Shown here piece after piece: positions 44,239 through 53,122 of a stretch of 64,000 nt of DNA. The translations under genes were made by a program, and so were the position numbers. The number at the start of each line of letters is the position of its first letter. The first letter of the stretch is position 1. The stretch spans positions 4,526,001-4,590,000 of the forward strand of contig NZ_JARUBP010000001.1 in the NCBI RefSeq assembly GCF_029626225.1, given 5' to 3'. The notes below the pieces were generated by a model. That model had not been told where the DNA came from, ran no database searches, and saw only the letters and a list, made by a program, of their open reading frames with translations. The stretch comes from Asanoa sp. WMMD1127 (GTDB taxonomy: Bacteria; Actinomycetota; Actinomycetes; Mycobacteriales; Micromonosporaceae).

Positions 44239-44841
44239 ATGCACACGGACCACTGGGACCAGATGTACCAAAGCCGCGAGCAGGTCTTCAGCGGCGAGCC
44301 CAACGGGGTATTGGTCACCGAGGCGACCGACCTGCCGCCCGGGCGGGCGCTCGACGTCGGCTGCGGCGAGGGCGGCGACGCGATCTGGCTCGCCGGCCGC
44401 GGCTGGCAGGTCACCGCGGTGGACGTCTCGCCCACGGCGTTGGCCCGGGCGGCCGCGGCGGGCGCGGCAGTCGCCGACCGGGTGACCTGGCAGCGCGCCG
44501 ATCTGCTGAGCGCACCGCCGCCGGCCGCCGCGTTCGACCTCGTTTCGGCGCAGTACTTCCACCCCCCGCGGGCGGCGGGCGACGACGCAGTGCGGGGCCT
44601 CCTGGCGGCCGTCGCGCCCGGCGGCACGCTGCTGGTGGCCGGCCACGACCCGGGCGACCTGACGGAGCACGACCACCACGGCTTCGACCCGGCCGGCTAC
44701 TACCAGCCCGCCGACATCGCCGCGCTCCTCGACGACGGCTGGACGGTCGAGATCGACGGGAGTCGGCCGCGCACCTCGCCCGCTCCGCCCGGTACCCGGC
44801 ACACCCACGACCTGGTCCTGCGGGCCCGGCGCACCGGGTGA
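44239..44841 (+). CDS. Class I SAM-dependent methyltransferase
   Basis: A 200-residue Rossmann methyltransferase. Motif I is ALDVGCGEGGDAIWLAGRG, motif II VTAVDVSPTALARA and motif IV-like AFDLVSAQYFHPP. The start HTDHWDQMYQSREQVFSGEPN resembles TehB/thiopurine-type small-molecule methyltransferases. The substrate is unknown. A terminator hairpin follows at 44851. Confidence 0.85.
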   Translation: MHTDHWDQMYQSREQVFSGEPNGVLVTEATDLPPGRALDVGCGEGGDAIWLAGRGWQVTAVDVSPTALARAAAAGAAVADRVTWQRADLLSAPPPAAAFDLVSAQYFHPPRAAGDDAVRGLLAAVAPGGTLLVAGHDPGDLTEHDHHGFDPAGYYQPADIAALLDDGWTVEIDGSRPRTSPAPPGTRHTHDLVLRARRTG

Positions 44842-44850
44842 GGGCACGAA

Positions 44851-44881
44851 AAGGGGGCGGCACCGCTGCGGTGCGCCCCTT
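44851..44881 (+). terminator. Intrinsic terminator after the methyltransferase gene
   Basis: AAGGGG...GCACCG (44851-44865) pairs with CGGTGC-GCCCCTT (44869-44881) around a CTG loop, with a small internal bulge. It is followed by CCCTTTCC and a short AT-rich stretch. Confidence 0.8.
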
Positions 44882-45001
44882 GCCCTTTCCAATATAACCA
44901 CGGCGCACGCCCGGCGAATCGTCCCGGGTGTGGATTTTCGGGCCTTGACCTGCCCCTATGGTTGCCGGGACCCAATCCGCACGCTTTCCCGGGGGAGCAT
45001 C

Positions 45002-47263
45002 GTGCCCGAAACCAGGACGCAGGAGATCGCCGCCGAGCAGCAGGTCGTCGACCGGGTCTACGCGCGTCTCGACGTGCTGCGCGGCCAGGCGAAGGCGCTC
45101 GAGGGCGAGGGACACGGGCGGGCCGCCGGCAACTCGGCCGCCGGGCTGGTGGAGCGGGACGCGCTCGTGCACCGGGCGGCCACCCGCATGCACGAGCTCG
45201 ACTCCGAGGAGGAGGGGCTCGTCTTCGGCCGCCTCGACTTCGACGACGGCGACACCTACCACATCGGACGGTTGGGCGTACGCGACGGCATCGAACCGCT
45301 GCTCGTCGACTGGCGGGCGCCGGCCGCGGCGCCCTTCTACCGCGCCACCTCCGGCGACCCGCTCGGCGTGGTGCGCCGCCGGGTCATCTTCTGCCGCGGC
45401 CCCGAGGTGGTCGACCTCGACGACGACGTGCTCACCCCGGAGGCGGCCGCCGACCTGACCGTGCTGGGCGAGGGCGCGCTGCTGGCCGCGCTGCGCCGGT
45501 CCCGCGGCCCGCACATGCGCGACATCGTCACCACCATCCAGAAGGAGCAGGACGAGGCCATCCGGGCGCCGGCCCGCGGCGTCACCCTGATCACCGGCGG
45601 TCCCGGCACGGGCAAGACCCAGGTGGCCCTGCACCGCGCCGCGTACCTGCTCTACACCGACCGCGGCCGGTTCACCGGCGGCCGCATCCTGGTGGTCGGC
45701 CCGTCGACGGTGTTCACCGACTACATCGGACGCGTGCTGCCGTCGCTCGGCGAGGACAGCGTGCACCTGCGCGCGCTCGGCGAGCTGTTCGAGGGCGTCA
45801 CCGCCACCCGGCGCGACCGCGCGGAGCTGGCCGCGGTCAAGGGCAGCGCCGACATGCTGGCGGTGCTGGCCGACCTCGTCTGGCAGACGCCGCCGACCGC
45901 CCCGGGCCAACTGCGCCTGGTGTACGCGGGCCAGGTGCTCACCCTCGACGCCGCGGCCCTGTCGGCGGTCCGTGCGACGGTGCGCGAACGCTGCGCGCTC
46001 GACGGCGTGCTGCCCAACGCCGCCCGCCCCGTCGCCGCCGTGGCGCTGGCCGACGCGCTGTGGTCCAAGGTGGACGGCGCGCACCTCGACCGGGAGCTGT
46101 TCACCGACGAGGTCCGCGACCGCCCGGAGTTCCGCCGTTTCCTGCACGGCTGGTGGCCGGCGCTGCTGCCGACCGGGGTGCTGGCGTGGCTCGCCGACCC
46201 CGCTCTTGTGCCCGGCCCGCACGCCGCCGCGCTCGCCGGCTCGTACCACGGGCGGTCCGACTGGTCCGTCGACGACGTGCCGCTGCTGGACGAGCTCGCC
46301 GAGCTGCTCGGCCCGCCGCCCCCGCCGCCGCGCGCGCCGCGTCCGGAGTGGCAGCTGCGCGAGCTGACCTCGGGCCCGCGCCTGGTGGAGACGTTCGTGC
46401 TCAGCTGCGGGCTGCGCGACGGGTGGGAGCTCTACGCTCCGAACCTCCCCACGCCGATGGCGCTGGCCGGGCCGTCGATCGACAACGACGCGGTCGGCCT
46501 GGCGCAGCGCTGGGCCGAGGCGATCATCCTGCGCGAGGGCCACAAGGTGGTGGGCTGGACGGACGGCTACGACCCGCACGGCGAGGAGGGTTACGTGCCG
46601 GAGCTCGAGGACCCGCTGCCGGTCGCCGAGCCCGACGACCCGGCCGAGGCCGAGGAGCACTATCTGCACGTGATCGTCGACGAGGCGCAGGACCTCTCGC
46701 CCATGGAGTGCCGGATGATCGCCCGCCGGGCGTCGTACGCGTCGATGACCGTCGTGGGCGACCTCGGCCAGGCGACGCACCCGCTGGCCGCCGACGCCTG
46801 GCCGGCCCTGGTGGCGCGGTTGGGCAAGCGGGAGGTGCGGACGCTCGACCTGCACACCGGCTACCGGGTGCCGCAGACGATCGCCGACTACGCCGCCCGG
46901 GCGCTGGCGCCGGGGATCGAGCCGACCCGTTCCTATCAGGAGGGCGGTTCGCTGTCGGTGCGCCGGGTTTCGGACGTCGCGGCGGCGGTGCACGCGGCGA
47001 TCGCCGAGATCCCGGCCGGCGCGACGGCCGCGGTGATCGCCGCCGACGACACGGCCGCGACCCTCGGCGACCTGCCCGGCGTCGCGGTGGTCCCGGCCAG
47101 CGTGGTCAAGGGTCTGGAGTACGACCACGTCATCGTCCTCGAACCGGCCGACATCGTCGCCGCCGAACCACGGGGCCTGGCCCGCCTGTATGTCTGCCTC
47201 ACCCGCGCGGTCGCGGGCCTCACCGTGCTGCACCACAAACCACTTCCGGAGCAACTCCGGTGA
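45002..47263 (+). CDS. helD: HelD-family RNA polymerase-associated ATPase (UvrD-like)
   Basis: A 753-residue SF1-type motor. The N-terminal coiled-coil arm (EQQVVDRVYARLDVLRGQAKALEG) and the characteristic GLVFGRLDFDDGDTYHIGRL and PLLVDWRAPAAAPFYRAT match actinobacterial HelD. Walker A GGPGTGKTQ is at about 199-207, Walker B VIVDEAQDLS at about 557, and the C-terminal SVVKGLEYDHVIVLEP and RLYVCLTRA are motor motifs. HelD proteins pull stalled RNA polymerase off DNA. GTG 45002 has GGGGGAG upstream. The start of the protein differs from HelR as I recall it, so rifamycin resistance should not be assumed. Confidence 0.82.
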   Translation: MPETRTQEIAAEQQVVDRVYARLDVLRGQAKALEGEGHGRAAGNSAAGLVERDALVHRAATRMHELDSEEEGLVFGRLDFDDGDTYHIGRLGVRDGIEPLLVDWRAPAAAPFYRATSGDPLGVVRRRVIFCRGPEVVDLDDDVLTPEAAADLTVLGEGALLAALRRSRGPHMRDIVTTIQKEQDEAIRAPARGVTLITGGPGTGKTQVALHRAAYLLYTDRGRFTGGRILVVGPSTVFTDYIGRVLPSLGEDSVHLRALGELFEGVTATRRDRAELAAVKGSADMLAVLADLVWQTPPTAPGQLRLVYAGQVLTLDAAALSAVRATVRERCALDGVLPNAARPVAAVALADALWSKVDGAHLDRELFTDEVRDRPEFRRFLHGWWPALLPTGVLAWLADPALVPGPHAAALAGSYHGRSDWSVDDVPLLDELAELLGPPPPPPRAPRPEWQLRELTSGPRLVETFVLSCGLRDGWELYAPNLPTPMALAGPSIDNDAVGLAQRWAEAIILREGHKVVGWTDGYDPHGEEGYVPELEDPLPVAEPDDPAEAEEHYLHVIVDEAQDLSPMECRMIARRASYASMTVVGDLGQATHPLAADAWPALVARLGKREVRTLDLHTGYRVPQTIADYAARALAPGIEPTRSYQEGGSLSVRRVSDVAAAVHAAIAEIPAGATAAVIAADDTAATLGDLPGVAVVPASVVKGLEYDHVIVLEPADIVAAEPRGLARLYVCLTRAVAGLTVLHHKPLPEQLR

Positions 47264-47320
47264 GGCGCGCCGTCTGCTAGCGTTCTGGCGATCGTGATTC
47301 GGCCGCAGGAGGTGAGACCC

Positions 47321-47380
47321 ATGAACGCAGTGTCCGCAATGGGTGCTCCTCCTCCGTTCACGATCGTGCGGCTGAGCTAG
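47321..47380 (+). CDS. 19-residue leader peptide with a PPP stall motif
   Basis: An ATG eight bases after the near-perfect Shine-Dalgarno GCAGGAGGTGAG opens a 20-codon ORF encoding MNAVSAMGAPPPFTIVRLS. It lies alone in the 163-bp gap between helD and the patatin-like gene and is in no other gene's frame. Three consecutive Pro codons (47348-47356) are a recognised cause of ribosome stalling relieved by EF-P. The strong ribosome binding site and its position before a hairpin argue for a regulatory leader. Translation has not been shown. Confidence 0.55.
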   Translation: MNAVSAMGAPPPFTIVRLS

Positions 47381-47423
47381 TCGCCGCCGGGAGCGCCCGC
47401 CAGGCAGATCGCGAAAGGCGACT
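47379..47423 (+). promoter_or_regulatory. Hairpin sequestering the patatin-gene ribosome binding site
   Basis: AGTCGCC (47379-47385) is exactly complementary to GGCGACT (47417-47423). The 3' arm covers the weak Shine-Dalgarno (GAAAGG, 47413-47418) ahead of ATG 47427. The 5' arm begins within the leader-peptide stop codon (TAG 47378-47380). A ribosome finishing the leader ORF would open the stem; one stalled at the PPP codons would not reach it. Confidence 0.5.
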
Positions 47424-47426
47424 CCC

Positions 47427-48308
47427 ATGAGCAACACATCTTCTTCGGCCAGCGCACGGGCGTTGGTCCTCGGCGGCGGCGGGTCGACCGGCAACGCGTG
47501 GCTGATCGGCGTCGTCGCCGGCCTGTTCGACGCCGGGCTCGACGTGACCGGGGCCGATCTGGTCATCGGCACCTCGGCCGGGTCGACGGCGGCGGCGCAA
47601 CTGGCCGGCGCGACCCCGGCCGACCTCTACGCCGCCGTTCTGGCAGCGGCGAGCCCGGTGCCGACCGGCGGTGGCCGCGGGCCGGTCAGGTCGGCGACGG
47701 ACCACCTCGAGCGGACGGGCCGGATCATCGCCGCGGCCGGGGACGCGGCCGACATGCGCCGCAGGATGGGCGCGGCGGCGATCGAGCTGGCCGCGGCGTC
47801 CGACGGCTCCGACCGGTGGCGGGCGACCGTCGCCGCCCGGCTGCCGAGTCCCCGCTGGCCGGAACGTCCGACCATGATCACGGCGGTCGATGCCCGTACC
47901 GGTGAACCGGTGGTCTTCGACCGGCACAGCGGGGTCGACCTGGTGGACGCCGTCGCGGCCAGCTGCGCGAGTGGCTTCGCCTACCGGATCGGCGACGGCC
48001 GCTACATCGACGGCGGCTACCGCCGCAACGAGAACGCCGATCTCGCGGCCGGTCACGCGCGGGTGCTGGTGCTGTCGCCGTTCGGCGGGCGGACCCGGAC
48101 GCCGCTGGAGTGGGGCATGCAGCTCGCCGCCCAGGTCGACGAGTTGCGGGACGGCGGCAGCCGGGTCGAGACGATCGTGCCGGATCCCGACTCGGAGCGC
48201 CTGTTCGGTGCCAATGCGATGGACGTGTCGCTGCGTCCGGCCGCGGCTCGGGCCGGTCACCGGCAGGGCACCGCCCTGGCCGCGCGGCTCACCGACTTCT
48301 GGGAGTGA
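47427..48308 (+). CDS. Patatin-like phospholipase family protein
   Basis: A 293-residue alpha/beta hydrolase of the patatin type. It has the oxyanion loop LVLGGGGSTGNAW, the nucleophile elbow GTSAGS (GxSxG) and the catalytic Asp in YIDGGYRRNEN. It probably acts as a lipid acyl hydrolase. Expression appears subject to a leader ORF and hairpin directly upstream. Confidence 0.88.
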   Translation: MSNTSSSASARALVLGGGGSTGNAWLIGVVAGLFDAGLDVTGADLVIGTSAGSTAAAQLAGATPADLYAAVLAAASPVPTGGGRGPVRSATDHLERTGRIIAAAGDAADMRRRMGAAAIELAAASDGSDRWRATVAARLPSPRWPERPTMITAVDARTGEPVVFDRHSGVDLVDAVAASCASGFAYRIGDGRYIDGGYRRNENADLAAGHARVLVLSPFGGRTRTPLEWGMQLAAQVDELRDGGSRVETIVPDPDSERLFGANAMDVSLRPAAARAGHRQGTALAARLTDFWE

Positions 48309-48371
48309 CGCGCGGGAGGCGCCCACGACCGAGCCGGTTACGAAGCGTGGTGTCATGGACACTTGGCGGTG

Positions 48372-50240
48372 ATGAGCGGGACGCGGCGACCGGCCGGACC
48401 CGCCGGCGGGCTGCTGGCGGAGCCGTGGTTGTGGGCGCTCTCGGCGATGTTCCTCGCGGCCGTCGTGGCGATCTCGGTCGGGCCCGAGCCGGCGGTGACG
48501 ACGTGGGTCACCCAGTCCGTGTTCTACGGGGTCTTCGCCGGGCTCTCGTGGCGGCTCGCCACCCAGCCCAACCGGTCCCGTCGGTCACGGCGGTTCTGGC
48601 GCGCCGCGGCCCTCAGCGGCGTGGTCTTCACGGCCAGCGCGGTCCTGCGTACGGTCGACCTGATCGTCGAGCCCGGCCTGCACAGCACCGCCTCGACGGT
48701 CCCCGCGGCCCTGCTCACCGTGGGGTCGGCGTGGTTGCTGGGGTTCATGCTGACCCGGATACCGCGGCGGGGGAGCGCGGAGCGGCGCGGGCTGTGGCTC
48801 GACGCGGGCACCGTCATGGCGGCCGCGGCCGTCTTCATCTGGACGATCGCGCTGACCGGCGAGGCCGGCGCCGAGCGGTCGGAGCAGGCCGCCTGGACCG
48901 GGGTCGGCGCGATCATCCTGCTGGTCTCCGCCTTCGCGGTCACCCAGTTGCTGGTCACCGGGATGGCGCCGTTCACGGCCGCCACCGGGATCGTCGTCGG
49001 GTTCGGGGCCGCGCTGCACGGCCTCGAGCGGGCGCTGAACCCGCAGGTCGAGACGGCCGACGACGGCACGCTGGTGCTGATCGCCCGGCTGGTGCCGCCG
49101 CTGCTGCTGGCCGCCGCACCCTGCGTCGAGCGGTTCGGGCACGTCCTGGTGGCCGGGCCCCGCGGTCGGCTCCTCGCGCCGCTGCTCGCGCTGGCCACCA
49201 CCCAGATCCTGCTGATCGCCCAGCTCTCCGACGAGGGGCTGACCGCGCGGAGCTGGGGCACCGCGATGGGCACGGTGGTCATCGCCGCGTTGATCATCGT
49301 GCGGCAGAACGTGCTGCTGGTCGAGAACTCCCGCCTCGTCAGCCAGCTCGACCGGACGGTCGGGGAGGTCAGCCGGCGGGAGCGCTGGTTCCGGTCGCTG
49401 GTCGAGCACGCCTCGGACGTCACCCTGGTCCTCGACGGCAACGGCGTGGTCACGTACGCGACGCCGGCGCTCGGCCCGATGCTCGGCCGGACCGCGTCGA
49501 CGGCGGTGGGGCGGCCGATCGCCGAGATCCTGCGCCCGTACGAGAGCCGGCGGTTGCGCACCCTGCTCGCCCCGGCGCGCAACGGCTGGTCGGGCACCCG
49601 CTCGGCCGAGCTCAAGGTGCGGCGGGCGGACGGCGCCGGCCGCTGGCTCAACGTGATCGCCACCGGGCGCCTCGACGATCCGGCGGTCGGCGGGATCGTG
49701 CTCAACGTCCGCGACGTCTCCGACACCGTCGCGTTGCGCGACCGGCTGCGGCACGACGCGAGCCACGACGAGCTGACCGGGCTGCCCAACCGGGCGCTGT
49801 TCAACGAGCGGGCCGAGGAGCTGCGCGACGCGGTTGCCCGCGGCCAGGGCAGCGCGGTGCTCCTGCTCGACCTGGACCAGTTCAAGGACGTCAACGACCG
49901 GCTGGGTCACCAGGCGGGCGACGAGCTGCTGCGGGTCGCCGCGAAACGGATCAAGCGGAGCGTACGACCGGCCGACACGGTGGCCCGGCTCGGTGGCGAC
50001 GAGTTCAGCGTCATCCTGGTCGACACGTCGGAGTCCGAGGCGGCGGCGACCGCCCGGCGGATCGTCGACGCGCTCGCCCGGCCGGTCTCGATCAGCGGCC
50101 ACACCCTGCGACCGATGGCGAGCATCGGCGTCGCGGTCAGCGGCGACAAGCCCGTCGAGGCGCTGCTGCGGGACGCCGACACCGCCATGTACCGGGCGAA
50201 GCGCCGCCATTCCGGCACCGAGGTGTTCGAGGAGCGCTGA
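48372..50240 (+). CDS. Membrane-bound PAS-GGDEF diguanylate cyclase
   Basis: About 622 residues. The N-terminal half (1-320) holds roughly eight to nine membrane helices. A PAS domain follows (about 335-450, WFRSLVEHASDVTLVLDGNG), then a GGDEF domain (about 455-620) with HDELTGLPNRALFNERAE, LLDLDQFKDVNDRLGH and an intact ARLGGDEFSVIL. The inhibitory I-site RPAD lies five residues before GGDEF, so product feedback is expected. No EAL domain is present. It probably makes c-di-GMP, the ligand of BldD encoded at the other end of the window. ATG 48372 is preferred; GTG 48369 and TTG 48363 are alternatives. Confidence 0.88.
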   Translation: MSGTRRPAGPAGGLLAEPWLWALSAMFLAAVVAISVGPEPAVTTWVTQSVFYGVFAGLSWRLATQPNRSRRSRRFWRAAALSGVVFTASAVLRTVDLIVEPGLHSTASTVPAALLTVGSAWLLGFMLTRIPRRGSAERRGLWLDAGTVMAAAAVFIWTIALTGEAGAERSEQAAWTGVGAIILLVSAFAVTQLLVTGMAPFTAATGIVVGFGAALHGLERALNPQVETADDGTLVLIARLVPPLLLAAAPCVERFGHVLVAGPRGRLLAPLLALATTQILLIAQLSDEGLTARSWGTAMGTVVIAALIIVRQNVLLVENSRLVSQLDRTVGEVSRRERWFRSLVEHASDVTLVLDGNGVVTYATPALGPMLGRTASTAVGRPIAEILRPYESRRLRTLLAPARNGWSGTRSAELKVRRADGAGRWLNVIATGRLDDPAVGGIVLNVRDVSDTVALRDRLRHDASHDELTGLPNRALFNERAEELRDAVARGQGSAVLLLDLDQFKDVNDRLGHQAGDELLRVAAKRIKRSVRPADTVARLGGDEFSVILVDTSESEAAATARRIVDALARPVSISGHTLRPMASIGVAVSGDKPVEALLRDADTAMYRAKRRHSGTEVFEER

Positions 50241-50243
50241 GCG

Positions 50244-50711
50244 TCAGCAGGCGGCCGTGATCGTGCGGCCGAGGCGTTCCAGGGTCACCCGGGTCTCGCC
50301 CAGCGAGGAGAGGATGGACGGGTCGCCGGCACGTTGGACGGCGGTGACGCCGGACTGCAGGGCCGTGCGGGCGGACGGGTCGATGTCCTGGCTCGCCAGC
50401 GTGGTGAGCTTGGCAGCCCACACGTCCAAGGTCTCGTCCAGCACCCGTTCCTTCTCGGCCGAGCGGGCGTCGATCGTCGCCTGGTCGAGGTCGGACTTGG
50501 CGAGCACGTACATCTCGTCGAGCGTCCGGGTGTAGGTCGTCGCGCCGGCCTCGCTGATCCGTGCCGCCTCGGCGCAGACGGCCGCGGTCGCGGGGCGGTG
50601 CGCGGCGGGCGGGGCCGGCGTGGCCGGGGGATCAGCCGGCGGGGTCGACTCGCAGGCGGCCGTTCCGGCGACCAGACCCAACACCGTCAGGGCGACGACA
50701 GCGCGGCGCAT
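50244..50711 (-). CDS. Small putative lipoprotein
   Basis: A 155-residue protein of unknown function. The signal peptide MRRAVVALTVLGLVAGTAAC carries a lipobox-like TAAC at the end. A Pro/Ala-rich linker follows, then a helical domain (AAVCAEAARISEAGATTYTRTLDEM to the end) with two cysteines, including one at the C-terminus. It is convergent with the GGDEF gene, three bases apart. Confidence 0.65.
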   Translation of the reverse strand: MRRAVVALTVLGLVAGTAACESTPPADPPATPAPPAAHRPATAAVCAEAARISEAGATTYTRTLDEMYVLAKSDLDQATIDARSAEKERVLDETLDVWAAKLTTLASQDIDPSARTALQSGVTAVQRAGDPSILSSLGETRVTLERLGRTITAAC

Positions 50712-50734
50712 CGACACTCCTCGTCTCGAGGCGA

Positions 50735-51862
50735 TCAACGCGACGATGCTAGCCCCACGTGGCTCGTGACGTCGGGGAAGGAGCCGTCGCCGAACAGCAC
50801 CCGCGCGGCCGCGGCCCGCCCGGTCCTCGAGCGCAGCAGGGCCACGGCCGCCTCGGCGGCGGCCGGGGAGCGGATGCCGGCGAACGCCCGGCGCAGCGCC
50901 AGCCGGCCCCGGAAGCGGGCCCGCAGCGCGCCACCGTCGTAGCGGCGCAGCGCCCGCTCGTCGCCGCCGCGCAGGTAGGCCACCGTGACCGCGGCGGCCA
51001 GCTCCGACATCCGCAGGCACGGGTCCAGCCCGCCGGCCGTCAGCGGGGACACCGCGCCGGCCGCGTCGCCCACCAGCAGGCCGCCCGGGCCGGCCAGCCG
51101 GCGCAGCACACCGCCGACGGGGATCGCCCCGCCCCGGCGGTCGACCGGCCCGACCGGCGCCGCCCGGCCGGGCGCGTCGGCGGCGAACGCGTCGAGCAGG
51201 CGTCGCACCCCGGCCCGCATCGCCGCCGGGTAGCCGGCCACGCCGACGTGGGCATGCCCGCCGTCGTCGATCACCCAGCCGAGATAGCCGGGCGCGACCC
51301 GGGGATCCACCACGCAGTGGAACGCCGGCGCCGCGCCGCCCGGCGCGATCGGGTGCACGAGCTCCGCGCCGACCAGGAACCGCCGGTTGACGTCGAGCCC
51401 CAGGTCGAGCGCGACCCGGGACCGCGCGCCGTCGGCGCCGATCAGGAACCGGGCCCGGACCGGATCGGCGCCGGCGAGCCGCACCACGCCAGCGGTGACG
51501 CCGGCGTAGCGCACGGCCAGCCGGACCTGGGCGCCGGCCGCCTCCGCCGCGCGCTGGGCGTGGGCGTAGACCGCGGCCATGTCGGCGACCCGGTACTCGA
51601 CGCGGTCGCTGGTCAACCGGACCGGCGAGCGCCGCGACGGCGGATAGAGCAGCACATCGCGTACGCCGGGTCCGAGCAGGTGGTCGGGCAGGTCGAAGTC
51701 GTCGAGGGTGCGCCGCACGAAGATCCCCGTCGTACGGATGCCGCTCGCCACCGTCGCCCGCCGGTCCACCACCAGCACGTCGAGCCCCCGCTCGGCGATC
51801 CGGCGGGCGGTGTGCAACCCGGCCAGCCCCGCGCCCACCACCAGCACGTCCACGCTCTCCAC
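50735..51862 (-). CDS. FAD-dependent oxidoreductase, geranylgeranyl reductase-like
   Basis: A 375-residue flavoprotein. The dinucleotide motif is VDVLVVGAGLAGLHTARRIAERG, followed by RFLIGADGARSRVA and GLLVGDAAGAVSPLTAGGLD (the GD motif of PHBH-type monooxygenases and geranylgeranyl reductases). The substrate is unknown; isoprenoid reduction is one possibility. GTG 51862 is chosen because the fold starts there and TACGGT lies six bases upstream, suggesting a leaderless transcript. The frame opens further upstream to 51907 without support. Confidence 0.78.
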   Translation of the reverse strand: MESVDVLVVGAGLAGLHTARRIAERGLDVLVVDRRATVASGIRTTGIFVRRTLDDFDLPDHLLGPGVRDVLLYPPSRRSPVRLTSDRVEYRVADMAAVYAHAQRAAEAAGAQVRLAVRYAGVTAGVVRLAGADPVRARFLIGADGARSRVALDLGLDVNRRFLVGAELVHPIAPGGAAPAFHCVVDPRVAPGYLGWVIDDGGHAHVGVAGYPAAMRAGVRRLLDAFAADAPGRAAPVGPVDRRGGAIPVGGVLRRLAGPGGLLVGDAAGAVSPLTAGGLDPCLRMSELAAAVTVAYLRGGDERALRRYDGGALRARFRGRLALRRAFAGIRSPAAAEAAVALLRSRTGRAAAARVLFGDGSFPDVTSHVGLASSR

Positions 51863-51976
51863 AGGTGGACCGTAGGATCGGACGCGCGCGCAGACGGCGA
51901 TCTCCACCCGATCCGCCCCAGACCTTCACAGGGGTCACACGGGAGTGCCCGTTTCGCGGGTCCGCGTCCGGGCTGG

Positions 51977-52246
51977 TAGCCTTGGTGTCGTCGACCATGC
52001 CGTCCGCGTGCCCACCGCATGCGGGTGGCGGTGAAGCGGAGCGCCTGCTCCCACCCGAGCCTCGATTTCGGAGCGCCGGGTCCGGTCACCGGAAGGTGAG
52101 CCCTCGGGCTCCCGTCCGGAGCGTGCACGTGCGAGCGTGCCGACCGGTCGAGCGGGCCCTGGCATGCGCCGGGGCCTTCTGCTTCTCCTCGGTTGGCGCC
52201 CACAGGGGCTGCGGCCAGCAGCCGGACAGGCAACAGAGGAGGCCTC
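51977..52246 (+). promoter_or_regulatory. infC operon promoter and long structured leader
   Basis: The 384-bp gap between the flavoprotein and infC contains TAGCCT (51977-51982), a good -10 with a weak -35. A leader of about 255 nt follows. It holds several hairpins: TCCGG-TCA-CCGGA (52081-52093), GAGCCC-TC-GGGCTC (52098-52111) and a weaker pair around 52014-52035. The leader ends in AGAGGAGG (52235-52242). Long leaders before infC-rpmI-rplT commonly bind ribosomal protein L20 or respond to IF3; which applies here is not evident. Confidence 0.55.
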
Positions 52247-52876
52247 ATCAGCGTCGAACCACGCGTCAACGAGCAGATCCGGGCACGAGAGGTCCGACTG
52301 GTCGGTCCTGAAGGCGAGCAGGTGGGCATCGTCCCGCTGGAGCGCGCGCTTCAACTGGCGGCGGATGTCGATCTGGACCTGGTCGAGGTTGCGCCCATGG
52401 CGCGCCCGCCGGTGTGCAAGCTCATGGACTTCGGCAAGTTCAAGTACGAGAGCGCACTGAAGGCTCGCGAAGCACGGCGTAACCAGCAACAGACGGTCAT
52501 CAAGGAAATGAAGCTCCGTCCGAAGATCGACCCGCACGACTACGAGACCAAGAAGGGTCACGTGGTGCGGTTCCTCAAGGCCGGAGACAAGGTCAAAGTA
52601 ACGATCATGTTCCGTGGTCGCGAGCAGAGCCGTCCGGAGCTGGGCTACCGCCTGCTGCGCCGGCTCGAGTCGGAGATCTCGGAGCTGGGATATGTCGAGG
52701 CCGCTCCCAAGCAGGACGGCCGCAACATGATCATGGTGTTGGCTCCGCACCGGGCGACCAAGGCCGCAGCCGTGGCTGCGAACACCAAGGGCGCGCCGCG
52801 CGAGCAACGTTCTGAGGACGCCGCCGAGGCGTCGCCGGCCACCACGGCCGGGCCCGCCGGAAATCCCGGCGAGTGA
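52247..52876 (+). CDS. infC: Translation initiation factor IF-3 (ATC start codon)
   Basis: A 209-residue IF-3. The N-domain ([20 protein letters not shown]) and C-domain ([37 protein letters not shown]) are complete, followed by a disordered Ala/Glu-rich tail. IF-3 checks start-codon fidelity. No ATG, GTG or TTG lies at the expected start. ATC 52247, four bases after AGAGGAGG, matches the position where relatives start. A non-canonical infC start is the known basis for IF-3 autorepression in other bacteria. A TTG at 52193 would add 18 residues and has no ribosome binding site. Confidence 0.95.
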   Translation: MSVEPRVNEQIRAREVRLVGPEGEQVGIVPLERALQLAADVDLDLVEVAPMARPPVCKLMDFGKFKYESALKAREARRNQQQTVIKEMKLRPKIDPHDYETKKGHVVRFLKAGDKVKVTIMFRGREQSRPELGYRLLRRLESEISELGYVEAAPKQDGRNMIMVLAPHRATKAAAVAANTKGAPREQRSEDAAEASPATTAGPAGNPGE

Positions 52877-52897
52877 CAGGGGAGAAGACGTAACAAG

Positions 52898-53092
52898 ATG
52901 CCGAAGATGAAGAGCCACACCGGCACGGGCAAGCGCGTCCGCGTCACCGGCGGCGGCAAGATCGTGCACGAGCCCGCCGGCAAGCGGCACAAGCTCGAGG
53001 GCAAGTCCTCGACCCGTACCCGTCGGCTGTCCGGCACCGAAGAGATTTCGAAGGCCGACACCAAGCGCATCAAGAAGCTGCTCGGGCGCTGA
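52898..53092 (+). CDS. rpmI: 50S ribosomal protein L35
   Basis: A 64-residue basic protein: [20 protein letters not shown], then [18 protein letters not shown] and KRIKKLLGR. Length and motifs are those of bL35. GGGGAGAAG precedes the ATG. It lies between infC and rplT as in nearly all bacteria. Confidence 0.97.
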   Translation: MPKMKSHTGTGKRVRVTGGGKIVHEPAGKRHKLEGKSSTRTRRLSGTEEISKADTKRIKKLLGR

Positions 53093-53122
53093 CGCGCGCC
53101 ACCGACCGAAGGAGAACACTCG

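Noticed and set aside
44940-44956. GGGCCTTG followed by TGCCCC upstream of helD, resembling a rifamycin-associated element
   Set aside because: Only one half matches the palindrome as I remember it, the second half is degenerate, and the protein is HelD-like rather than HelR-like.
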